A stretch of DNA of 5,124 bases from an uncultured Cytophagaceae bacterium (GTDB lineage: Bacteria; Bacteroidota; Bacteroidia; Cytophagales; Spirosomataceae): contig CAJCBY010000039.1 of NCBI GenBank assembly GCA_903960725.1, positions 1 through 5,124 of the forward strand, in the 5' to 3' direction. The notes below the pieces were generated by a model. It was given only the letters and a program-made list of their open reading frames with translations. It was not told the DNA's origin and ran no database searches. This document shows, one piece after another, positions 1-5,124 of this stretch (position 1 is its first letter; each line of letters begins with the position of its first letter). The position numbers were made by a program, and so were the translations under genes.

Positions 1-434
1 TAGCTAATATCAATGTTGAAAACTACGTTTCACAGGGTGCTGAGCAAAGAGTCTATTTAAAAGATGGATCCTCGGTTTTAAAATTAAATGATGCTATCTA
101 TTATGCATCTTGGATTGACTACTTGCACAATCTTCTACTCAATAATTTATTCTTCCCTGATACAGCTTATCAATTACTAGGTTTCTTCAAAGAACTGGAT
201 GTAATTTATGCCGTCGTAGAGCAACCATTTATTAAGGCAACCGAAAAAACTGATTTAAGTATTGTTAAATTATTTTTGGAAAATAACGGTTTCCGAAATA
301 CAAAAAACCATGATTACTATAATGCAGATCTTGGTTTAATTTTAGAAGACCTTCATGACGAAAATGTCCTTACCCAAAACGGTATGCTATATTTTATAGA
401 TACGGTTTTTTATATTGTGCCAGAGAAAAAATAA
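1..434 (+). CDS. Polyvalent-protein-type protein kinase, C-terminal part (5' end outside window)
   Basis: The reading frame is open from base 3 to the TAA at 432-434, giving 143 visible residues; the true start lies upstream of the window. The in-frame TTG at 123 is internal, because the family's N-lobe is encoded before it. Visible motifs fit a small APH/HipA-like kinase of the putative polyvalent protein kinase family: a glycine-containing GAEQRVYL strand, the VLKLND segment with a likely nucleotide-binding Lys (visible residue 27), the catalytic loop EDLHDENVL (Asp116 as base, Asn121 for metal), and FIDTVF with Asp133 in the place of the DFG aspartate. By homology it would transfer phosphate from ATP to an unknown, probably protein, target in the cytoplasm. 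The family is known from polyvalent proteins of phages and conjugative elements and also from stand-alone copies. Composition is strongly AT-rich (about 31% GC by hand count) compared with the genes that follow, which suggests acquisition by transfer. The next gene starts 8 bases downstream. The family call is from recognised motifs and no database search was possible. Confidence 0.85.
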   Translation, partial: ANINVENYVSQGAEQRVYLKDGSSVLKLNDAIYYASWIDYLHNLLLNNLFFPDTAYQLLGFFKELDVIYAVVEQPFIKATEKTDLSIVKLFLENNGFRNTKNHDYYNADLGLILEDLHDENVLTQNGMLYFIDTVFYIVPEKK

Positions 435-442
435 TTCCTCCT

Positions 443-931
443 ATGAACCCTAACTTCCCCGCTTTCAAGCGCATCATTACGAATCCGGTATTATTCAAGT
501 TTTTTGTATTCCAAAAACTGTCATCTGCCTTTTGGGCCGGGCTATCCATCGAGCATTTTGATGAAAAATCCTGCGGCGTTCGGGTGAAACTTTCCTGGTT
601 TAATCAGAATCCATTTCGGTCAATGTACTTCGCAGTGGAGGCGATGGCGGCGGAGATGAGTTGCGGGATGCTGGCTTTTGGACAGGTGTATAAGCGTCAG
701 CCGGCGGTTAGTATGTTAGTAGAAAAGCTCGAGGCGAAATTCGTTAAGAAGGCGACTGGGGTGATTATTTTTACTTGCGATGATGGCGAGGCTCTTCAGC
801 AAACAGTGGACGATGCCCTGGTTAAAAAAGAAGGAACCAAACTGCAAGTGACCTCCATCGGAAGAAATCAAGCAGGTGAAATCGTCGCAGAATTTATCTT
901 TACTTGGACCTTTAAAGCGAAGAATTTATAG
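443..931 (+). CDS. DUF4442 hotdog-fold protein (thioesterase-like)
   Basis: This is a complete 162-residue protein with an ATG start at 443 and a TAG stop at 929-931. It is close to the usual length of the DUF4442 family, a branch of the hotdog-fold superfamily that includes PaaI-like acyl-CoA thioesterases. The first 35 residues form an amphipathic helical lead (FKFFVFQKLSSAFWAG). They are followed by a beta strand and the family-type motif WFNQNPFRSMYFAVEAMAAE (residues 52-71), where Asn56, Ser60 and the acidic Glu66/Glu71 on the central hotdog helix are the likely pocket residues. The remaining strands (for example GVIIFTCDD and IVAEFIFTWTF) complete the sheet. Many DUF4442 members have no tested substrate, so acyl-CoA hydrolysis is an inference and non-catalytic ligand binding is possible. 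There is no Shine-Dalgarno sequence, as expected in Bacteroidota. The gene follows the kinase gene by 8 bases, but its clearly higher GC content argues against a shared history. Its 3' end overlaps the converging gene by 6 bases. Confidence 0.85.
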   Translation: MNPNFPAFKRIITNPVLFKFFVFQKLSSAFWAGLSIEHFDEKSCGVRVKLSWFNQNPFRSMYFAVEAMAAEMSCGMLAFGQVYKRQPAVSMLVEKLEAKFVKKATGVIIFTCDDGEALQQTVDDALVKKEGTKLQVTSIGRNQAGEIVAEFIFTWTFKAKNL

Positions 932-1558
932 GTTGTATTTCAATCCAACCGTCCCGATCACTTGGCCGTCTGTTATAGTATAATTGCCAAAGGCTTTGGC
1001 CTGAAAATGCGCATTAATATCATACGAAATCGTCTCTGCCACACCGGTCAAATCCCCCACCGTTAAGTAATATCCCTGCGTTAAAAAACTCCACTTCTTG
1101 TGGCGGTAATTCGTATTTCCAGACACAAGAGTCACTTTAAAGTCCGTATTTCGGGCATTACCATTCAAGATAAATGACCCTAGAGTCAACTTTTCATTGA
1201 TTGGATACAACATGGTTAATTCACGCCCAAAGAAACTCGTCACCTTGTACTGCTCCGTCATTTGAAAGGCAGGAATATGTATGCCGACAATCGCTTTAAA
1301 TTTTTTATCAATAAACCGATAACGCGTAAACAAAGCCACCGTAGTAGGCGTCATACTCTGCATGCGCATCATGTACATCAATGCACCCGTCAGCTTACGT
1401 TTCGGGTTTGTGCTGGCATTAATGATTAAATTAGGCTCTTTCGAAGTGAATGCAGGTATGAATGAGAAGCCTCCTGTACTCATTTCGATACTTCCAGTTT
1501 GAGCTTGTAAGCTTCCAGCTGTAAGAATAATAAGGCATAAGGCCAGCAATTGTTTCAT
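926..1558 (-). CDS. Small secreted, probably outer-membrane beta-barrel protein
   Basis: This gene encodes a 210-residue protein of unknown function. Residues 1-19 form a clear Sec signal peptide: a Lys near the start, a hydrophobic core (LLALCLIILTAG) and a likely cleavage site after SLQA, so the mature chain starts at Gln20. The rest consists of alternating polar/hydrophobic and aromatic-rich stretches typical of amphipathic beta strands (for example FKAIVGIHIPAF, KWSFLTQGYYLTV, HFQAKAFGNYTIT), ending in the strand-like VIGTVGLKYNL. There is no periplasmic domain, catalytic motif or plug. About 190 mature residues would suit a small barrel of roughly eight strands in the outer membrane, but the strand count is a guess. 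The ATG at 1556-1558 is fixed by the signal peptide and by a -7 promoter box about 28 bases upstream. It is transcribed divergently from the photolyase genes and converges on the DUF4442 gene. Its stop codon TAA (926-928, minus strand) abuts the other gene's TAG. I do not recognise a specific family. Confidence 0.8.
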   Translation of the reverse strand: MKQLLALCLIILTAGSLQAQTGSIEMSTGGFSFIPAFTSKEPNLIINASTNPKRKLTGALMYMMRMQSMTPTTVALFTRYRFIDKKFKAIVGIHIPAFQMTEQYKVTSFFGRELTMLYPINEKLTLGSFILNGNARNTDFKVTLVSGNTNYRHKKWSFLTQGYYLTVGDLTGVAETISYDINAHFQAKAFGNYTITDGQVIGTVGLKYNL

Positions 1559-1585
1559 TTTGATACATTAATTTGTAAATCGGTG

Positions 1586-1593
1586 CAAAGGTA
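1586..1593 (-). promoter_or_regulatory. Bacteroidota -7 promoter box for the secreted-protein gene
   Basis: The minus strand reads TACCTTTG, a perfect match to the Bacteroidota sigma-ABfr -7 consensus TAnnTTTG. The box ends 28 bases upstream of the ATG at 1558, so transcription would start near 1580 with a leader of roughly 20 bases. The -33 element is poor: only a T-rich TGTTTTC lies upstream at about the right distance. The box therefore rests mainly on the -7 match and its position. Confidence 0.55.
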
Positions 1594-1605
1594 CGATTTT
1601 TCTTT

Positions 1606-1632
1606 CTGAAAACATCCTATGCATTTTTTCAG
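1606..1632. promoter_or_regulatory. Inverted repeat upstream of the photolyase pair (candidate operator or leader hairpin)
   Basis: A perfect 7-base inverted repeat, CTGAAAA (1606-1612) and TTTTCAG (1626-1632), is separated by 13 bases. The arm centres are 20 bases apart, about two helical turns, which would suit a dimeric DNA-binding regulator. It ends 10 bases before the ATG at 1643 and lies upstream of the -7 box of the divergent gene, so it could affect either gene. It could instead form a weak hairpin in the photolyase leader. Arms this short in an A/T-rich spacer can arise by chance, and no regulator can be named. Confidence 0.25.
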
Positions 1633-1642
1633 TTAGTATTTC

Positions 1643-3106
1643 ATGGCCAAAAACCCTATCAATATCGTCTGGTTCAAACGTGATCTCCGCTTTACGGACC
1701 ACGAGCCTTTGTACCGGGCTTTGGCTTCGGATATACCGGTCTTATTGGTCTATTTCTTCGAGCCATCCCTGATTGCTTTCCCAGACAGCGATGTGCGTCA
1801 CTGGCGGTTTATACACGAATCTTTAGTAGAGATGCAGGGGCGATTAGAGGACCGAAACGGGACCCTTTATCTATTTCATTCCGAGGTATTACCAGTGTTT
1901 CAGGCGCTATCGGAGCAATACGAAATTCGTCGGATTTTCTCTCACCAGGAGATTGGGAATGGGCTCAGTTTTGATCGAGACAAAGCGGTGGCGGCCTTTT
2001 GTCGTAGCGCTGGCATCTCCTGGGACGAAACGCCCACTGGCGGCGTAATTCGACGCTTGAAATCGCGCAAAACTTGGCAAAAACGTTGGGAAGAAACGAT
2101 GCGGCACGAACCTTATTTAGTTCGCGAAAATAACTGGAATTTGCTACGTTTACCCTCTGAGATTTATACTTCGTTGAAAGGCCCTGAACTTCCCCTTGAG
2201 TTTAAAACGCGGAATCCTGTTTTCCAAGAGGGCGGCGAATACTGGGGTTGGAAATACTTGAAAAGTTTCATCGAATCGCGGCATAAAGATTACAGCTTTT
2301 CCATCAGTAAACCAGAGGCGAGTAGACGAAGTTGCAGCCGCATTTCTCCTTATTTAGCGTACGGAAATATCAGCATGCGTATGGCACATACGTTCACGAT
2401 GCAGCATTACAAGACCGCCCCGAATAAACGAGCACTATCCAATTTCACTTCCCGATTGCATTGGCAAGGGCATTTTATGCAGAAGTTTGAGGATGAATCC
2501 AGAATGGAATTTGAGCCCGTGAATAAGGCATATAAAGCGTTAGAGAAAGACCGCGATAAGTTATTGATTCAGGCGTGGCAAAACGGTCAAACCGGGGTTC
2601 CCCTCATCGATGCATGTATGCGCTGTGTGGTTGCAACGGGTTATTTAAATTTTCGAATGCGGGCCATGGTTGTTTCATTTTTTGTGTTTAATCTTTGGCA
2701 GGATTGGCGGGATTTGGCACATTTTCTAGCTAGGCAATTTCTAGATTACGAACCAGGCATTCACTACCCGCAAATCCAAATGCAAGCGGGGGTCACCGGA
2801 ATTAATACTATCCGGATTTACAACCCGATTAAGAATTCTTACGCCCACGATCCGGATGGAATTTTCATCAAAAAATGGGTGCCGGAATTAGCGGCGATTC
2901 CATCTACTTTGATTCATGAACCTTGGAAATTAAGTGACATGGAACAGACTTTGTACGGGGTGAAAATCGGAGTAGATTATCCTGCTCCGGTTGTAGATTT
3001 AAGTGCGACCAGGAAGACGGCGTCAGACCAGGTTTGGGCAATGCGGAAAACGAAAAAGGCCAGGCAAGAGGGGGCACGAATCCTCCAAAAACACGTCAAT
3101 AAATGA
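1643..3106 (+). CDS. Cryptochrome/photolyase-family flavoprotein, atypical subgroup
   Basis: This complete 487-residue protein is within the usual length for the family. The N-terminal photolyase alpha/beta (antenna-type) domain opens with IVWFKRDLR (residues 8-16), continues through SHQEIGNG (100-107) and GVIRRLKSR, and ends near residue 165. The helical FAD-binding domain occupies roughly 200-460, with the FAD-phosphate motif [10 protein letters not shown] (232-241), HWQGHF (Trp274), [22 protein letters not shown] (Trp355) and RIYNP (391-395). The family binds FAD and uses blue/near-UV light to reverse pyrimidine dimers or to signal. Several key positions differ from E. coli Phr by hand alignment: the GDLAANNGGWQW motif is replaced by [12 protein letters not shown], so Asn378 is His374 and Trp382 is Ile378. 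Trp306 is Lys302, and lesion-contacting Glu274 is Arg271. Repair activity is therefore uncertain. The C-terminus is basic (KTKKAR...). The ATG directly precedes the family N-terminus, and the gene overlaps the next photolyase gene by 4 bases. Confidence 0.9.
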   Translation: MAKNPINIVWFKRDLRFTDHEPLYRALASDIPVLLVYFFEPSLIAFPDSDVRHWRFIHESLVEMQGRLEDRNGTLYLFHSEVLPVFQALSEQYEIRRIFSHQEIGNGLSFDRDKAVAAFCRSAGISWDETPTGGVIRRLKSRKTWQKRWEETMRHEPYLVRENNWNLLRLPSEIYTSLKGPELPLEFKTRNPVFQEGGEYWGWKYLKSFIESRHKDYSFSISKPEASRRSCSRISPYLAYGNISMRMAHTFTMQHYKTAPNKRALSNFTSRLHWQGHFMQKFEDESRMEFEPVNKAYKALEKDRDKLLIQAWQNGQTGVPLIDACMRCVVATGYLNFRMRAMVVSFFVFNLWQDWRDLAHFLARQFLDYEPGIHYPQIQMQAGVTGINTIRIYNPIKNSYAHDPDGIFIKKWVPELAAIPSTLIHEPWKLSDMEQTLYGVKIGVDYPAPVVDLSATRKTASDQVWAMRKTKKARQEGARILQKHVNK

Positions 3107-4542
3107 GCGCATTCCTAATCTTTCCTCATCAATTATTTGAGGAAACACTTTCCCAAGAAGCGGATGTTTTCTATGTCGTCGAATCTGATTTGTTCTTCAA
3201 ACAATACGCCTTCCACAAACAGAAAATACTGTTTCACCGGGCTTCGATGCGCGCCTTTGCGGATCGCCTTCGCGCAGCTGGAAAAACGGTGGAATATATA
3301 GATTCACAAGATCCGCGTGCTTCGGAAGTCGCGCTCGTTTCTTCGATTGAAGGCGAGATAAGGTTGTTCGACCCGAATGATTATTTGCTGGAGCGCCGCT
3401 TACGACGAGCTGGCGACATTCACTTATTAGCCAGCCCGAATTTCCTCAATACGGATACCTCGCTGCTCGGTACGCGTAAGCCGTATTTCCAAACAGCCTT
3501 CTATACCCAGCAACGAAAAGACCGAGGACTTCTGCTCGAAGAAGATGGGAAACCAATGGGCGGACAATGGACTTTTGATGCGGATAATCGGAAGAAAATA
3601 CCGAAAAATACAATTATACCGACGCCGTTCCCCGAGACTGCTCCGAATGAGTATATCCTCGAGGCGATCGACTATGTTTCTGTGAATTTTAAGGACAATC
3701 CAGGTTCAAGCGACCGACCTTTTTCCGGAGCTTATTACCCCGTGACGCATGAAGAAGCGCAGGCCGCTTTGGATCAATTTATTCGGGAAAGAATTCCTCT
3801 TTTTGGGGATTATGAAGATGCGATTAAATCGCAAGAAAAGACTTTGTTTCACAGCATTTTGAGTCCGTTGATTAATGTAGGTTTATTAAATCCGGCGCAG
3901 GTTATCGAACGTGTTGCGGCCTCCGCTGCACCTTTAAATAGTATAGAAGGATTCATTAGGCAGGTCGTGGGCTGGCGAGAATTTGTGCAATTATTGTATC
4001 GGAAAATAGGGGTTCAACAGCGCACGTCGAATTATTGGGGATTTACCAAAGAGATGCCTGCAGCCTTTTACACGGGAACTACAGGTTTGGAGCCGATTGA
4101 CCAAACGATTCGTAAGCTTTTAAAAACAGGCTATAACCACCACATCGAACGCCTAATGGTGCTAGGTAATTTCATGTTGTTATGCGAAATTAAACCCGAT
4201 GCGGTCTATCGCTGGTTCATGGAATTGTACATCGACGCCTACGATTGGGTGATGGTGCCTAATATTTATGGCATGTCGCAATTCAGTGATGGAGGTTTGA
4301 TGACCACTAAACCGTATATCTGCGGTTCGAATTACATCTTGAAAATGAGTGATTATCCGAAAGGCGAATGGCAGGAGATTTGGGATGGTTTGTTTTGGCG
4401 ATTCTTAGATAAACAACGCGAGACGTTCCGTAAAAATCCCCGCTGGGCGATGCTGATTAGTACCTGGGACAAGATGCCTTTGGAAAAAAGAGAATCGCAC
4501 TTACGCCGAGCGGAAACCTTTTTAACTCAACTGTCTGCTTAG
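3103..4542 (+). CDS. Prokaryotic (6-4) photolyase-like protein (DPRP / FeS-BCP lineage) lacking the Fe-S cysteines
   Basis: This complete 479-residue protein belongs to the deoxyribodipyrimidine photolyase-related (DPRP) family, whose best-studied member is Agrobacterium PhrB. The N-terminal alpha/beta antenna domain (about 2-140) begins [10 protein letters not shown], where many relatives have GDQL. A linker carries [11 protein letters not shown] (153-163). The helical FAD domain holds FGDYEDA (234-240), GWREF (Trp291), [13 protein letters not shown] with His346/His347, [23 protein letters not shown] and TTKPY. A constant offset of 19 maps His347 to PhrB His366, Trp371 to Trp390, Tyr405 to Tyr424 and Tyr411 to Tyr430, all reported important there. 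PhrB's cluster ligands Cys350, 438 and 441 correspond to Pro331, Pro419 and Glu422, and the Cys454 loop is about 10 residues shorter. The only cysteines are Cys361 and Cys407. A cluster-free light-driven repair enzyme for (6-4) lesions is likely. The start ATG lies in the stop codon overlap (ATGA) of the upstream gene, implying translational coupling. Confidence 0.9.
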   Translation: MSAFLIFPHQLFEETLSQEADVFYVVESDLFFKQYAFHKQKILFHRASMRAFADRLRAAGKTVEYIDSQDPRASEVALVSSIEGEIRLFDPNDYLLERRLRRAGDIHLLASPNFLNTDTSLLGTRKPYFQTAFYTQQRKDRGLLLEEDGKPMGGQWTFDADNRKKIPKNTIIPTPFPETAPNEYILEAIDYVSVNFKDNPGSSDRPFSGAYYPVTHEEAQAALDQFIRERIPLFGDYEDAIKSQEKTLFHSILSPLINVGLLNPAQVIERVAASAAPLNSIEGFIRQVVGWREFVQLLYRKIGVQQRTSNYWGFTKEMPAAFYTGTTGLEPIDQTIRKLLKTGYNHHIERLMVLGNFMLLCEIKPDAVYRWFMELYIDAYDWVMVPNIYGMSQFSDGGLMTTKPYICGSNYILKMSDYPKGEWQEIWDGLFWRFLDKQRETFRKNPRWAMLISTWDKMPLEKRESHLRRAETFLTQLSA

Positions 4543-5124
4543 TTTATTCCAAAAAGAAAAGAAGCTATTGAACTCCCCTTGCAGGCCGGGTGCTAAACTT
4601 GGATACGCTTCTCGAATACCTTGAAAATGGGCATTGATAGGGTGATCACGGAAAATACCTTTCAAATTAAGGTCCGCATATTCTCCATAATAGACTTGAA
4701 TTCCCGGTATATTTTCAGCCAGCGACAGGATGAACTCCATCGTCTTAGGGGCCATCGGATGCTTCGAAAAATGACTCGGTTCTAAGACCAAAATTCGATT
4801 GCCTACTTCCCCTTCGTGAAAGGTGGGATCGAGTGTATAATGCGTGTAAATATAAGAGGCGATATCAGGCAAAATTTCCAGCGGCTTCGTCACAGGTGGA
4901 GTGAAAATAAGCTCCGCTTCCACCGATCGTTGTAAATGATCGGGAACCGATTGCAAGGGCAAATCCTCATAATCAAAATCTAAAAAAGTCCCTCTTTGCT
5001 GACTCCCCGTATACCGATTAATATTCTCCTGATTCGCGTAATACAATTTATTGCTGAACGTTCCGGCGCACCATTGCCAACTCAGCGCATTACTCGCTAA
5101 ATCGCCATCCAACAAATGGTAATA
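4522..5124 (-). CDS. Third photolyase-family protein, C-terminal part (5' end outside window)
   Basis: The frame is open from the window edge (first codon 5124-5122) to the TAA at 4524-4522, giving 200 visible residues. The TTG at 5115-5113 is an internal Leu and not a start. The visible part enters in the FAD-binding core at YYHLLDGDLASNALSWQWCA, the counterpart of E. coli Phr GDLAANNGGWQW. Asn12 matches Asn378 (facing flavin N5), Trp16 matches Trp382, and Asp6/Asp8 match Asp372/374. It continues with YYANQENINRY and RGTFLDFDYEDLP, sequences I associate with Bacteroidota FAD-domain photolyases that begin directly with the helical domain and lack the N-terminal antenna domain. About 150 residues follow, with a beta-alpha-beta pattern (RILVLEPSHF, APKTMEFILSLAENIPG, IQVYYGEYADL). 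It probably repairs pyrimidine dimers in light, but subclass and substrate cannot be fixed without the N-terminus. Its 3' end overlaps the converging (6-4)-type gene by 21 bases. Confidence 0.85.
   Translation of the reverse strand, partial: YYHLLDGDLASNALSWQWCAGTFSNKLYYANQENINRYTGSQQRGTFLDFDYEDLPLQSVPDHLQRSVEAELIFTPPVTKPLEILPDIASYIYTHYTLDPTFHEGEVGNRILVLEPSHFSKHPMAPKTMEFILSLAENIPGIQVYYGEYADLNLKGIFRDHPINAHFQGIREAYPSLAPGLQGEFNSFFSFWNKLSRQLS

Noticed and set aside
123..125. TTG as the start of the kinase gene
   Set aside because: The frame is open upstream to the window edge and encodes the N-lobe motifs GAEQRVYL and VLKLND, which belong to the same domain.
1502..1558. Lipoprotein signal in the secreted protein (Cys8)
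   Set aside because: Cys8 is preceded by Leu and lies inside the hydrophobic core without a proper lipobox; a standard signal-peptidase I site after SLQA fits better.
1572..1599. Plus-strand promoter TTTG (1572) with TACGATTT (1592) for the photolyase pair
   Set aside because: The -7 box has two mismatches to TAnnTTTG and the spacing is short at 16 bases; too weak to annotate.
1907..2107. A 66-codon open frame on the minus strand inside the first photolyase gene
   Set aside because: It lies wholly antisense to a well-supported coding region, has no recognisable domain and is best explained as a shadow of that gene's codon pattern.
3103..4542. Pseudogenisation of the (6-4)-type gene because the Fe-S cysteines are lost
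   Set aside because: The frame is intact at full length and catalytic-site residues are conserved; cluster-free members of this lineage are known.
4540..4570. Intrinsic terminator after the (6-4)-type gene
   Set aside because: The A-rich stretch after the stop has no GC-rich stem beside it, and the sequence is coding on the other strand.
5113..5115. TTG as the start of the third photolyase gene
   Set aside because: It would begin in the middle of the FAD-binding core, and the frame continues with YYH to the window edge, so the gene is cut by the window.

Overview
The window reads as a chromosomal segment of a member of the Bacteroidota, possibly a Cytophagales-type organism. Three things support this. 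Start codons lack Shine-Dalgarno sequences. A Bacteroidota-type -7 box (TAnnTTTG, here TACCTTTG) sits in front of the secreted-protein gene. The encoded proteins also match variants I associate with that phylum. The sequence is almost entirely coding: only 8 bases (435-442) and 84 bases (1559-1642) lie between genes, and no RNA gene, CRISPR array, insertion sequence or clear terminator is visible.

Layout: (1) 1-434, plus strand, the 3' end of a polyvalent-protein-type kinase gene, visibly more AT-rich (about 31% GC by hand count) than the rest. (2) 443-931, plus strand, a DUF4442 hotdog-fold protein. (3) 926-1558, minus strand, a small secreted, probably outer-membrane beta-barrel protein that converges on (2) with a 6-base overlap. 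(4) 1643-3106 and (5) 3103-4542, plus strand, two cryptochrome/photolyase-family genes of different subfamilies, joined by an ATGA stop/start overlap. (6) 4522-5124, minus strand, the C-terminal part of a third photolyase-family gene, converging on (5) with a 21-base overlap and running off the window.

The core of the region is therefore a photolyase/cryptochrome island carrying three different flavoprotein lineages. The first is a canonical-fold protein in which the usual GDLAANNGGWQW flavin-site motif and two of the three tryptophans of the electron-transfer triad are replaced. The second belongs to the prokaryotic (6-4) photolyase / FeS-BCP lineage (DPRP family). It keeps the catalytic His-His pair, but all four iron-sulfur cysteines are missing. 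The third retains the standard flavin-site Asn and Trp residues and carries an extra C-terminal domain of about 150 residues; it resembles the short photolyases that lack the N-terminal antenna domain. Together they suggest a light-exposed organism with layered protection against UV damage. The tight coupling of (4) and (5) suggests co-expressed and possibly cooperating proteins. Function of the two variant proteins is inferred from motifs and has not been shown.
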